From contig JAFXUK010000015.1 in NCBI GenBank assembly GCA_017525015.1, forward strand, positions 99,363 through 163,362: a stretch of 64,000 bases of DNA. Reading direction: 5' to 3'. The position numbers were made by a program, and so were the translations under genes. This stretch comes from Bacilli bacterium (lineage in GTDB: Bacteria > Bacillota > Bacilli > RF39 > UBA660). Below, in pieces: positions 7,980 to 17,162 of this stretch (its first letter is position 1; every line of letters begins with the position of its first letter). The notes beneath the pieces were generated by a model that was given only the letters and a program-made list of their open reading frames with translations, did no database searches and was not told the origin of the DNA.

Positions 7980-9080
7980 ATGACATTCGATGAATTAACA
8001 GAAATATTACTATCAGAAAAGCCAAGTGAACAAATTAAAGCCCACGAACAAGAAATTTTTGCATTAATTCCCGAATTAGAAACTTGTAAAGGTTTTGATC
8101 AACACAATCATTGGCATATATATGATGTATATGAACATATTCTTCATGTTGTAGATGAAGTACCTAATACTATATTATTAAGGTTATCTGCCTTATTTCA
8201 TGATTTAGGAAAACCATCTTCTTTTACTATAGATGAAAATGGAGTAGGTCATGCTTACGGTCATTGGAAAGAATCTTGTCGTATCTTTGATGAATTTGCT
8301 ACAAGAAACGATATTCCTTTACCACTAAAGAAAAGAATAGATATATTAGTATATTATCACGACATTCATTTAGAAAAACTAGATGATGAATCATTATTAA
8401 AAATAGGTGTTGATAATATAAGACCTTTATTTCAATTAAAAAGAGCAGATTTACTAGCTCAAAATCCAAAATATCATCATTTGTTAGAAGGTTATAAAGA
8501 ACAAGAAAATGAAGTCTTATCAAGAATTACTGAATTAAATCAAAAAGAATTAGAAAGAATATTACTAAGTGATAATGTTAAAGAAAGTATCAACAATAAT
8601 ATTGACAGACTATTAGAAATAATACCAGAGATAAGACACATAGTAGGATTTCCACATAATCATCCCCATCATCATTTAGATGTTTGGAATCATACATTAC
8701 TAGCTTTATCTTTATCAGAGAAAGATTTAATTACTAGATTAACTTTATTATTACATGATATAGGTAAACCATTTTCTTACCAAGACGCAGAAGTAAGACA
8801 TTTTCATAATCATGCTGAAGTATCAGCAAATATTTCTAAAGGAATCTTAGAAAGACTAGGTTATCCAAAAGAAATGGTAGAAGAAATAGTCTACTTAATT
8901 AGATATCATGATACTGAAATAACAAGAGATGATATTCAAGAAAAATTAGAACTGACATTAAAAAGATTACATGTTCAAGAATGTGATTCAAAAGCTCATA
9001 ATCCTGATTATCAAGCTAAAAGATTAGAATACATAGATAAGATAAAAAAACTAGTAAATCAACATAATGTTGATAATTAA
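7980..9080 (+). CDS. Tandem HD-domain phosphohydrolase
   Basis: The 366-aa protein holds two HD domains. The first has HIYDVYEHILHV and FHDLGKPS (about residues 45-80), the second HHLDVWNHTLLAL and LHDIGKPF (about 230-265), each with the His and His-Asp metal ligands. The pattern resembles the HD domain of bacterial tRNA nucleotidyltransferases and related 2',3'-cyclic or nucleotide phosphohydrolases, but no nucleotidyltransferase domain is present. The ATG at 7980 lies one base after the preceding stop; an upstream in-frame TTG is less likely. Substrate unknown. Confidence 0.8.
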   Translation: MTFDELTEILLSEKPSEQIKAHEQEIFALIPELETCKGFDQHNHWHIYDVYEHILHVVDEVPNTILLRLSALFHDLGKPSSFTIDENGVGHAYGHWKESCRIFDEFATRNDIPLPLKKRIDILVYYHDIHLEKLDDESLLKIGVDNIRPLFQLKRADLLAQNPKYHHLLEGYKEQENEVLSRITELNQKELERILLSDNVKESINNNIDRLLEIIPEIRHIVGFPHNHPHHHLDVWNHTLLALSLSEKDLITRLTLLLHDIGKPFSYQDAEVRHFHNHAEVSANISKGILERLGYPKEMVEEIVYLIRYHDTEITRDDIQEKLELTLKRLHVQECDSKAHNPDYQAKRLEYIDKIKKLVNQHNVDN

Positions 9081-9083
9081 ATT

Positions 9084-9110
9084 AATGGCATAAAACAATG
9101 CCATTTTTTT
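9084..9110 (+). terminator. Intrinsic terminator
   Basis: AATGGCAT/ATGCCATT stem, 6-nt loop, seven T, closing the flavodoxin to HD operon. Confidence 0.9.
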
Positions 9111-9118
9111 AATAAATA

Positions 9119-9127
9119 TGGTATTAT
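9119..9127 (+). promoter_or_regulatory. Extended -10 promoter (TGGTATTAT)
   Basis: TGG-TATTAT follows the terminator and leaves a leader of about 70 bases before the SPFH gene at 9204. No clear -35. Confidence 0.45.
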
Positions 9128-9203
9128 ATTGATGAATAGTAACGTATTAAAATTATGCTATTCAAATAAATCTTATTTTTATACATGAAAAAGGAGGTAT
9201 TTT

Positions 9204-10418
9204 ATGGGATTTATTAAAGCATTTACAGGAGCACTAAGTGGAACTTTCGCTGATCAATGGAAAGATTACTTAATGCCTAAAGCAGGCGTTAATGAAACAG
9301 CTGTAATTTTCCAAGCAGTACCACAAGCTCAAAATAATGGAGTAGGAGAAAATACTAAAGGATTTAACAACATTATTTCTAACGGAAGTAAAATCGTAGT
9401 TCCAGAAGGTACAGCTCTTATTACATTACAAGATGGAGCTATTACAGGTTTCATTGCTGAACCAGGAGGATATGAATTTAGATCTAATGACCCTAATTCA
9501 CAATCTATCTTTGCTGGAGATGGTATTTTATCACCATTAATTAAATCATCATGGGAAAAAGTAAAATTTGGTGGACAACCAGGTTCTCAACAACTAGCAT
9601 TCTATATTAATTTAAAAGAAATCGCTGGTAATAAATTTGGAACACCAGAAACAGTTTATTGGGATGACTCATTCCTAGAAACTAGAGCTGGAGGTATTGC
9701 AAGAGGATCTTACTCTATTAAAATCGTAGATCCATTATTATTCGTAAAACAATACGTTCCAATGAAATATCTACAAAGTGGAGCACCTACTTATGACTTC
9801 GCTGATATGGATAATGAATCTGCAAATCAATTATTTGACGAATTCGTAGCAACTATTCCAGGAGCAATAGCTAATGCTTCATTAGCTGCACTTGAAGAAC
9901 AAATTGATACAATGACTTATATCCAAACTCATAAAGTAGAATTCTCTACAGTTATGGATAACGAATTAGAGACTGAACATAAATGGTCTACTGAAAGAGG
10001 TATCAAAGTAGCTAATATCAATATGCTTATTAACTATGACGAACCTACTAAAGAAATTCTTGGAACTATTCGTAGTGACGATGCTGAAATCAGAAAAGCT
10101 AAGAGACTTGGAAAAGCATTTAGTAATGACATGACAGGTATGATGGCTGCTGCTTCTGCAGAAGCAATGAAAGGTGCTGCTAAAAACGAAGGTGGCGCTA
10201 TGCTTGGATTTATGGGTATGGGAATGGCTCAACAACAAGGAGCTAACATGCTTGGAGCTGCAGGAAATATAGCTTCTCAACAAGCACCAGCTGCACCAGC
10301 TGCTGCACCAGCAGAAGATCCAACTGAAAAATTGCTAAACGCTAAAAAATTATTAGATGCTGGAGCAATTACTCAAGAAGATTACGATAAATTAAAATCA
10401 CAAATTTTAGGTATATAG
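9204..10418 (+). CDS. SPFH-domain protein, YdjI-like, with C-terminal SHOCT motif
   Basis: The 404-aa protein matches the bacterial SPFH/virion-core type typified by B. subtilis YdjI: MGFIKAFTGALSGTFADQWK at the N-terminus, GSKIVVPEGTALI and EPGGYEF in the first sheet, and a YWDDSFLETRAGGIARGSYS core. A Met/Gly/Ala-rich linker (about 310-370) leads to DPTEKLLNAKKLLDAGAITQ, a SHOCT-type short C-terminal domain. YdjI is part of the membrane-stress group ydjFGHI in Bacillus. A full AAAGGAGG precedes ATG. The zinc-ribbon gene follows after three bases, so the two probably form a complex. Confidence 0.85.
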   Translation: MGFIKAFTGALSGTFADQWKDYLMPKAGVNETAVIFQAVPQAQNNGVGENTKGFNNIISNGSKIVVPEGTALITLQDGAITGFIAEPGGYEFRSNDPNSQSIFAGDGILSPLIKSSWEKVKFGGQPGSQQLAFYINLKEIAGNKFGTPETVYWDDSFLETRAGGIARGSYSIKIVDPLLFVKQYVPMKYLQSGAPTYDFADMDNESANQLFDEFVATIPGAIANASLAALEEQIDTMTYIQTHKVEFSTVMDNELETEHKWSTERGIKVANINMLINYDEPTKEILGTIRSDDAEIRKAKRLGKAFSNDMTGMMAAASAEAMKGAAKNEGGAMLGFMGMGMAQQQGANMLGAAGNIASQQAPAAPAAAPAEDPTEKLLNAKKLLDAGAITQEDYDKLKSQILGI

Positions 10419-10421
10419 CAT

Positions 10422-12305
10422 ATGGCCGAAGGTGAAAAGAAAAAAGTAACTCCTTCAGCAGAAAAAATAGAAACAACTAAGAAAGAAACAAACCAAAAAC
10501 CCAAAGTTATAGGTCATGATCCTAAAACAGGAGCTCCTATCTTTGATATCAAAGATGGGGAAAAACCTATAGGATTTGATCCAAAAACTGGTGAACCAAT
10601 TTTTAAAGAAAAAGATGATAATCCAACAGAAGAAAAAGCTTCAAAGGAACAAATAAAAGAAAAACAAGCAGAAGAATTGTATGAAAAAATGAAGAAGAAA
10701 GCACAAGAAGAAGCTGGAATCCAAGAGAAACCAGAAAAAGTAGCTGAAGAAGCTGCAATGGTATTAGATGAATCTTCTTCAGAGGAAGAAAAACTTCCAG
10801 ATAACGTAACAGTTAAAGATGGAGTCAAGATTGTTAAAACGGATGTCGATTCAAAAGATGGACAAGTTACTTGTCCTCACTGTGGCGCTACAGATATATC
10901 TACTAATTTCAATAATGGTAAATTAAGATGTAACTATTGTCGTCGCGAATTTGATCCAATAAAAGTAAGCGGTTTTGTTGAAGATATCAGTAAATTAGAA
11001 GGAAAAGTTGTTGCATCAGGTGCAACAGATATAATTGCTGATACTAAAGACGTCATTACACTAAAGTGTCAAAGTTGTGGAGCAGAAGTTGTAGTTGATA
11101 CAGCATCATCTACTCAAGCAAGATGTCACTGGTGTCGTCATACTTTATCTGTTAATAATCAAATTCCAAATGGAGCTATACCAGACGTTGTATTACCTTT
11201 TACAGTAAAAAAAGACGAAGCAAGATATGAAATTGAGAGATTCGTAGGAAAGAGAAAATTCTTTGCGCATCCTCAATTTGCAAAGGAATTTACTACTGAA
11301 AACATAATGGGTGTATATTTCCCATATATGTTAGTAGATGTAAATGCACATGCAGCTTTTTCTGGAGAAGGAGAACATCAAACTAGAGCCTATTGGGTAG
11401 GATCTGATGAACACAAACAAAGAAGATATGATGCTGATTTATATCATGTTGAAAGACATTTTGATATAACTATTAATGGTTTATCAGTAGAATCTAATTC
11501 TGATAGACTTAATAGTGCATCATCAGAAAAGACAAACAACATTATTAATGCTGTAATGCCTTTTGATATTGAAAATTGTGTTAAATATGATTCTAATTAC
11601 ATAAAGGGATTTACATCTGAAAAAAGAGATGTAAACATTGAACAACTAAGACCAGTTGTTCAAACACAGTCTCAAGATATAGCAAGAATTGCTGCTAATG
11701 AAACCTTAAAACACTATGATAGAGGTGTATGTTGGGGACAAGAAGTCTTTAAAATGAAAGGTGAACAATGGAAAGCAGCATATCTACCAGTATGGTTATA
11801 TAGCTATCAAGAAAAGAAGGGTAATAAAAGTTTATTACACTACGTTGCTGTAAACGCACGTACTAAAGAGACTATGGGTAGTGTTCCTATCCATATGCCA
11901 AAATTAATAATTGTATCTATAATTGTTGAAATACTAGCAATTTTAGGCTTAATAGTATTATCAGACGTTGATTTTGATTTAAAATATGCTTTAGTATTTA
12001 CTGGTTTAATCTATTACCTTATTATTTATTCAAAATATCGTAATAAAGGAGCCAGACATAGATATGAATTAGAAACTACTCGTAAAATGGATAACATGAA
12101 ACAAGTAGATGACTTTATAAAAAAAGAAACAGGTCTTTCTAATTCCAGAATTAGAGGATGTAATAACACCAGAGTTTCTGGTGTAGATGCCGGTAGTCAA
12201 TTATTTGATTCTCTAGCGCAAGGGAATTTTAAAGGAGTATTATCCGGTCAAATAAATCCAACAATTCCAAATGATGACAATCAAGATAATACAATAATAA
12301 AATAG
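10422..12305 (+). CDS. TFIIB-type zinc-ribbon membrane protein, YdjG-like
   Basis: The 627-aa protein starts with a charged region carrying two copies of a GxDPKTGxPIF repeat (residues about 28-65). Two zinc ribbons follow: CPHCG...CNYC (about 145-170) and CQSCG...CHWC (about 215-242). The middle domain is of the type seen with these ribbons in YdjG, and two hydrophobic helices lie near residues 492-535. It is probably a membrane-attached partner of the SPFH protein just upstream. Function is known only as an association with membrane stress in Bacillus; no PspA gene is near here. Confidence 0.75.
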   Translation: MAEGEKKKVTPSAEKIETTKKETNQKPKVIGHDPKTGAPIFDIKDGEKPIGFDPKTGEPIFKEKDDNPTEEKASKEQIKEKQAEELYEKMKKKAQEEAGIQEKPEKVAEEAAMVLDESSSEEEKLPDNVTVKDGVKIVKTDVDSKDGQVTCPHCGATDISTNFNNGKLRCNYCRREFDPIKVSGFVEDISKLEGKVVASGATDIIADTKDVITLKCQSCGAEVVVDTASSTQARCHWCRHTLSVNNQIPNGAIPDVVLPFTVKKDEARYEIERFVGKRKFFAHPQFAKEFTTENIMGVYFPYMLVDVNAHAAFSGEGEHQTRAYWVGSDEHKQRRYDADLYHVERHFDITINGLSVESNSDRLNSASSEKTNNIINAVMPFDIENCVKYDSNYIKGFTSEKRDVNIEQLRPVVQTQSQDIARIAANETLKHYDRGVCWGQEVFKMKGEQWKAAYLPVWLYSYQEKKGNKSLLHYVAVNARTKETMGSVPIHMPKLIIVSIIVEILAILGLIVLSDVDFDLKYALVFTGLIYYLIIYSKYRNKGARHRYELETTRKMDNMKQVDDFIKKETGLSNSRIRGCNNTRVSGVDAGSQLFDSLAQGNFKGVLSGQINPTIPNDDNQDNTIIK

Positions 12306-12328
12306 GATTAAAAAATCCTATTTTTTTT
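12301..12328 (+). terminator. Intrinsic terminator
   Basis: AATAGGATT/AATCCTATT stem with A4 loop and eight T, overlapping the stop codon of the zinc-ribbon gene. Confidence 0.9.
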
Positions 12329-12336
12329 GTTATAAT
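12328..12336 (+). promoter_or_regulatory. Extended -10 promoter (TGTTATAAT)
   Basis: The TG of the extended -10 directly abuts the terminator T-run; the start codon of nfnA is 27 bases downstream. No -35 is seen. Confidence 0.6.
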
Positions 12337-12362
12337 ATTTAAGGTAGAATAGAGGGAATAAA

Positions 12363-13202
12363 ATGTATAAAGTATTAAAAAATAAAAAGATTAGTCCAAA
12401 TTCATATTTAATGGAAATAAAAGCTCCATTAGTTATAAAGAATGCTCTTCCAGGCCAATTTGTAATAGTAATGGCCAAAGAAGATAGCGAAAGAATTCCT
12501 CTTACAATATATGATTATGATTTAAGTAAAGGAGTTATTTCTGTAATCTATCAAGTAATTGGGGCATCTACTGAAGAATTAACAACTGTTAAAGATGAAA
12601 TATTTGCTATAGTTGGACCTTTAGGAAAACCAAATGAAATATGTGCTAATCCTGAAGAATTTAAAGGTAAAAGAATAGTATATGTTGCTGGAGGTGTTGG
12701 TATAGCACCTGTTTATCCACAACTTAAATATTTAACTAATAAAGGATTTAAAATAGATGTAATCTATGGATCTAGAGAAAAAGACTTGCTTTTAATTAGA
12801 GATAAAGTTGAAGAACTTGCTAATAAAGTAGAATATGCTACAGATGATGGCTCATATGGTATTAAAGGATTTGTAACAAATATTCTTGAAAAAAATATAA
12901 AAGATTATGATATCTGTGTTGCTATCGGACCAGTTATCATGATGAAAAACGTATGTGATTTAACTAAAAAATATAATGTTAAAACAATCGTAAGTATGAA
13001 CCCATTAATGGTTGATGGTAGTGGAATGTGCGGAGCATGTCGTTGTGAAATAGAAGGCAAACCTAAATTTGCTTGCATAGATGGACCAGAATTTGATGGT
13101 CATAAAGTAAACTTTGATTTAGCTCTTAAAAGAATGAACATTTATAAAGAAGAAGAAAAAATCAAATGGGCTGAAATGAAAGAAATTCTTAAGAATAAAT
13201 AG
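12363..13202 (+). CDS. nfnA: NADH-dependent ferredoxin:NADP+ oxidoreductase subunit A (NfnA-like)
   Basis: The 279-aa protein belongs to the PyrK/FNR-like family: an FAD-binding barrel (LPGQFVIVMAK, RIPLTIYDYD), an NAD(P) site (VAGGVGIAPVYPQL) and a C-terminal [2Fe-2S] cluster (GSGMCGACRCEIEGK with a later FACIDGPEFD). Together with the next gene it forms the NfnAB pair, which couples NADH, NADPH and ferredoxin by electron bifurcation in anaerobes. A sulfide dehydrogenase or glutamate synthase role is an alternative name for the same architecture. Ribosome site AGAGGGAATAAA before ATG. Confidence 0.85.
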   Translation: MYKVLKNKKISPNSYLMEIKAPLVIKNALPGQFVIVMAKEDSERIPLTIYDYDLSKGVISVIYQVIGASTEELTTVKDEIFAIVGPLGKPNEICANPEEFKGKRIVYVAGGVGIAPVYPQLKYLTNKGFKIDVIYGSREKDLLLIRDKVEELANKVEYATDDGSYGIKGFVTNILEKNIKDYDICVAIGPVIMMKNVCDLTKKYNVKTIVSMNPLMVDGSGMCGACRCEIEGKPKFACIDGPEFDGHKVNFDLALKRMNIYKEEEKIKWAEMKEILKNK

Positions 13203-13212
13203 AGGTGTCAGA

Positions 13213-14574
13213 ATGGATAATAACGAAAAAGTAAAAATGCGTACACAAGACCCTGAAGTTAGGAGTCATAATTTTGAAGCAGTAGAATTAGGATATTCAG
13301 AAGAAGAAGCATTAAAAGAGGCATCTCGTTGTCTTCATTGTAAAGTTCCAAGATGTGTTGAAGGATGTCCAGTTAAAATTCAAATCCCAGAATTTATAGC
13401 TGCTCTAAAAGAAAATGATATTGAAAGAGCTTATCAAATAATAAGTGAATCATCATCATTACCTGCAATATGTGGAAGAGTATGTCCTCAAGAAAAACAA
13501 TGTGAAAAATTCTGCGTTAGAGGATTAAAAGGAGAAGCAATATCAATTGGTTCTCTTGAAAGATATGTTGCTGATGAAGCAATGAAAAATAATTTAGTAT
13601 CTAAAATAACAGGTCAAAAGAAAAATAAAAAAGTAGCTATCGTTGGATCAGGCCCAGCAGGATTAACATGTGCTGGTGACTTAGCAAAAGCTGGCTACGA
13701 TGTAACAATCTATGAAGTATTACAAAAAGCTGGAGGAGTTTTAACATATGGTATACCTGAGTTTAGACTTCCAAAGGATGTTGTTAATAAACAAGTAGAA
13801 TCACTAAAGAAATTAGGAGTTAAAATCTTAGTTAATGTTCCAATCGGTAATGCTATAACAATCAAAGATTTACAAAAAGAATATGATGCAATCTTTATTG
13901 GAACAGGTGCAGGATTACCAAAATTTATGAATATTCCTGGAGAAGATGCTTCTGGTGTATTCTCAGCTAATGAAATATTAACTAGAATTAATTTAATGGG
14001 AGCATTTAAAGAAAAAGCCAAAACTCCAATTAAACATGCTAACATTGCCTATGTAATTGGTGGTGGGAATGTTGCTATGGATGCTGTTCGTTGCTTAAAA
14101 AGATTAGGTATTGAAACTCACTTAATGTATCGTCGTGGTGAAGATGAATTACCTGCTCGTAAAATGGAAGTTGAACATGCTAAAGAAGAAGGAATTATCT
14201 TTAACTTATTAACAAATCCAACTGAAATTATAGTAGATGAAGAAAACAATGTTACTGGTATGAAAGTAGTAGATATGGCTTTAACTGAACCAGGTGAAGA
14301 TGGTAGAAGAGGTGTAGAACCTGTTGAAGGATCTGAACATATAGTTAAATGTGATATGGTAGTAATGGCTTTAGGTACTGGACCTAATCATGAAGCATTA
14401 AAGAATAGTAATATTGTACTAACTGAAAAAGGCTTAATTGAAGTAGAAGGTACAAAGACTTCATTAAAAAATGTATATGCTGGTGGTGACGCCGTAACTG
14501 GTGCTGCAACAGTAATTCTAGCTATGGAAGCTGGTAAAAAAGCTGCTAGCGAAATAATGGAAGCAATTCAATAA
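13213..14574 (+). CDS. nfnB: NADPH-dependent oxidoreductase large subunit (NfnB / GltD-like)
   Basis: The 453-aa protein has the N-terminal Fe-S domain with CLHCKVPRCVEGCP and CGRVCPQEKQCEKFC, an FAD site VGSGPAGLTCAGDLA, an NADP site GGGNVAMDAVRC and the closing YAGGDAVTGAATV. This is the architecture of glutamate synthase small subunits and of NfnB. No large glutamate synthase subunit is adjacent, and it lies 10 bases after nfnA, so the NfnAB reading is favoured. The pair marks an anaerobic, ferredoxin-based metabolism. Confidence 0.88.
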   Translation: MDNNEKVKMRTQDPEVRSHNFEAVELGYSEEEALKEASRCLHCKVPRCVEGCPVKIQIPEFIAALKENDIERAYQIISESSSLPAICGRVCPQEKQCEKFCVRGLKGEAISIGSLERYVADEAMKNNLVSKITGQKKNKKVAIVGSGPAGLTCAGDLAKAGYDVTIYEVLQKAGGVLTYGIPEFRLPKDVVNKQVESLKKLGVKILVNVPIGNAITIKDLQKEYDAIFIGTGAGLPKFMNIPGEDASGVFSANEILTRINLMGAFKEKAKTPIKHANIAYVIGGGNVAMDAVRCLKRLGIETHLMYRRGEDELPARKMEVEHAKEEGIIFNLLTNPTEIIVDEENNVTGMKVVDMALTEPGEDGRRGVEPVEGSEHIVKCDMVVMALGTGPNHEALKNSNIVLTEKGLIEVEGTKTSLKNVYAGGDAVTGAATVILAMEAGKKAASEIMEAIQ

Positions 14575-14602
14575 GATAGTAATTTGAGTTACTATCTTTT
14601 TT
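14573..14602 (+). terminator. Intrinsic terminator after nfnAB
   Basis: AAGATAGTAA/TTACTATCTT 10-bp stem, 6-nt loop, T-run. Confidence 0.9.
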
Positions 14603-14637
14603 ATGGTATTATACGTACTCAAGAAACGAAAACATTA

Positions 14638-14646
14638 TGTTATAAT
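14638..14646 (+). promoter_or_regulatory. Extended -10 promoter (TGTTATAAT) for prfB
   Basis: TGT-TATAAT lies 17 bases before the prfB start codon; no -35 match at the usual distance. Confidence 0.6.
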
Positions 14647-14662
14647 AAACTAGGTGATAATA

Positions 14663-15758
14663 ATGGAAATTAAAGAAATAAAAGAAAATTTAACAACATT
14701 AAAAGAAAGACTTAATGCTATTGGGAGGTCACTTTGAAGTAGATAATAAAATGTCTCAAATAGAAAAATTAGAAAATCAAATGAATGAACCTAATTTTTG
14801 GGACAATATCGATAAAGCTAATAGTATAAACAAAGAATTAACATTATTAAAAAAAGAAACAAGTCAGTATAAAGAACTATCAAAACAAATTGATAATGAT
14901 TTAGAAATGACTTCATTACTAGAATTAGAACCATCAGAAGAATTACAACAAGAATTAGAAATAGATATAACTAAATTAGAAAAAGACTTAGAAGAATTAG
15001 AAATAAATACTTTGTTAAGTGGTGAATATGATAATAGCGATTGCTATTTAGAAATACATCCTGGTGCTGGTGGAACCGAAAGTTGTGACTGGGCTAGTAT
15101 GCTTCTTCGTATGTATGAAAGATTTTGTGATAAACAAGGATTTACTCATGAAATAATCGAATATGAAGCTGGTGAAGAAGCTGGTGTTAAGTCCGTAGTT
15201 GTCCACATCAAAGGAGAATATGCATATGGATATCTAAAATGTGAAAAAGGTGTTCATAGATTAGTAAGAATATCTCCTTTTGATTCTAACAAAAGAAGAC
15301 ATACATCTTTTGCTTCAGTATCTGTAATACCGGAAATAGATGACAGTATAAATATCGAAATAAAAGAAGAAGATATCAGAATAGATACTTATTGTGCTTC
15401 AGGTCACGGAGGACAAGGAGTTAATACAACACCAAGTGCTGTCCGTATTACCCATTTTCCTTCTAAAATAGTAGTAACTTGTCAGAACGAAAGAAGCCAA
15501 TTACAAAATAAAGAACAAGCAATGAAAGTCTTAAAAAGTAAATTATACGAAATAGAAGAAGAAAGAAAACAAAAAGAAATTGCTGATCTAAAAGGTATTA
15601 CAACAGGAATTGACTTTGGTAGCCAAATTAGAAGTTATGTTTTAGAACCTTATACTCTTGTAAAAGACACTAGATCTAACTTTGAAATGACTGATGCAAG
15701 TAAAGTTTTAGATGGCGAAATAATGCCATTTATCGAATCTATTTTAAAATTAAAATAA
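14663..15758 (+). CDS. prfB: Peptide chain release factor 2, with programmed +1 frameshift
   Basis: Translation starts at ATG 14663 (AGGTGAT upstream) and reads 24 codons to CTT 14732, where an in-frame TGA follows at 14735-14737. A +1 shift over CTTT continues at GAA 14736 to give 364 aa in total, the usual RF2 length. The internal Shine-Dalgarno GGGAGG sits three bases before CTTTGA exactly as in the classical prfB site. The protein has the SPF tripeptide (RISPFD) for UGA/UAA recognition and the GGQ motif (SGHGGQGVN). RF2 senses its own level: when scarce, ribosomes shift. A frame-1-only start at 14715 would lose the true N-terminus. Confidence 0.95.
14723..14738 (+). promoter_or_regulatory. 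prfB +1 frameshift site
   Basis: The stretch GGGAGGTCACTTTGAA contains the stimulatory Shine-Dalgarno-like GGGAGG, a three-base spacer, the CTT slip codon and the TGA stop. It matches the well-known autoregulatory signal of bacterial prfB. Confidence 0.95.
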
Positions 15759-15812
15759 ACTGTTGATTAATACTATATATTAATATAAAATACAGAACAA
15801 AGAGGGGATACT

Positions 15813-17132
15813 ATGAAAGAAACAGTAGCATATTTAAATAGCTTACTAAAAGATAACGACAAAGTAGTTGTCGGTCTTTCTGGTGGACCAGATTCTATGT
15901 GTTTACTAGACATCTTACTATCCCTAAATAAAAAAATTGAAATCATCTGTGCTCATATCAATCATAATATTAGAAAAGAAAGCACAGAAGAAGAAAAGTT
16001 TGTTAAAGATTACTGCTCAAAAAGAAAAGTAATATATGAAACAACAACCTTTGATAAAAAAAGTCCAAATAAAGATTATACAGAACAAGAATTACGTGAA
16101 AAAAGATATATCTTCTTTGAAAAGATTATCAAAAAACATCATGCTAAATATTTATTTACAGCTCATCATGGTGATGACCTAATTGAAACAATTTTAATGC
16201 GTATTTCTAGAGGCTCTAATCTTAAAGGATATACAGGATTTCAAATAGAAACACCAAAAGATGGATATAGTATTATTAAACCTTTAATCTTTGTATCTAA
16301 AGATGAAATTAATAAATATAATGAAGAAAATAATATTCCATTTGTAAAAGATCATACTAATGACGAAGATAATTACACAAGAAATAGATATAGGCATAAT
16401 ATCTTACCATTCTTAAAGAATGAAAATAAAAACATTCATTTAAAGTATTTAAAATTTAGTCGTGAATTATCTAAATACTATAATTATGTATCTAAAGAAG
16501 TAGAAAAGGAAATTAATAAAAGATATAACAAAGGTATCTTAGACATATCTGAATTTACTAGACTAGATGAATTAATTCAAACTAAAATTATTGAATATAT
16601 TTTAGATGACAATTATATTGATAACTTATATTTAGTTAGTGATAAACATGTGTTGATAATTCTAGATGTTATCAACAACCCAAGACCAAATATTGAATTA
16701 AATCTACCAGATGAATTAAGAATTACTAAATCTTATAACAAATTAAAAGTAACAAGAAATAAAAAAGATAAGAAATCATATAACATAATTCTTAATGATA
16801 AAGTAGAATTGTCTAATGGACACAGTGTTGAGTTTCTTGAAGATACCAATGAAACAAGCAATAACTATCTAAAGTTGAATTCAAAAGATATTAAATTACC
16901 ACTATATGTAAGAACCAGAAAAGATGGTGACAAAATGACAATTAAAAACATGAGTTCACCAAAAAAACTAAAAGATATTTTCATAGATTTAAAACTATCA
17001 AAAGAAGAAAGAGACAACCAACCAATTGTTGTTGATGCAGCCGGAGAAATATTATGGATTCCGGGCTTAAAAAAATCTAAATTTGATAAAGCAAAACAAG
17101 AAAACTATGATATAATACTTAGGTACAACTGA
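15813..17132 (+). CDS. tilS: tRNA(Ile)-lysidine synthetase
   Basis: The 439-aa protein has the PP-loop ATP pyrophosphatase motif VGLSGGPDSMCLLDIL near residue 22, the HHGDDLIET motif near 117 and the downstream NRYRHNILPFL region. TilS modifies C34 of the minor isoleucine tRNA to lysidine so that it reads AUA, an essential step in AUA-rich low-GC genomes. The C-terminal part (VRTRKDGDKM, LKDIFIDLKL) matches the TilS C-terminal domain. AGAGGGG precedes ATG. It lies 30 bases before ftsH, the same neighbour as in many Firmicutes (hpt missing between them). Confidence 0.93.
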   Translation: MKETVAYLNSLLKDNDKVVVGLSGGPDSMCLLDILLSLNKKIEIICAHINHNIRKESTEEEKFVKDYCSKRKVIYETTTFDKKSPNKDYTEQELREKRYIFFEKIIKKHHAKYLFTAHHGDDLIETILMRISRGSNLKGYTGFQIETPKDGYSIIKPLIFVSKDEINKYNEENNIPFVKDHTNDEDNYTRNRYRHNILPFLKNENKNIHLKYLKFSRELSKYYNYVSKEVEKEINKRYNKGILDISEFTRLDELIQTKIIEYILDDNYIDNLYLVSDKHVLIILDVINNPRPNIELNLPDELRITKSYNKLKVTRNKKDKKSYNIILNDKVELSNGHSVEFLEDTNETSNNYLKLNSKDIKLPLYVRTRKDGDKMTIKNMSSPKKLKDIFIDLKLSKEERDNQPIVVDAAGEILWIPGLKKSKFDKAKQENYDIILRYN

Positions 17133-17162
17133 TTTGTACGAATAATTAGAAGGAGAAAGAAA

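Noticed and set aside
14715..14735. Separate prfB start inside frame two (MLLGGHF...)
   Set aside because: It is an artefact of the +1 frameshift; the true N-terminus begins at 14663 in the other frame.
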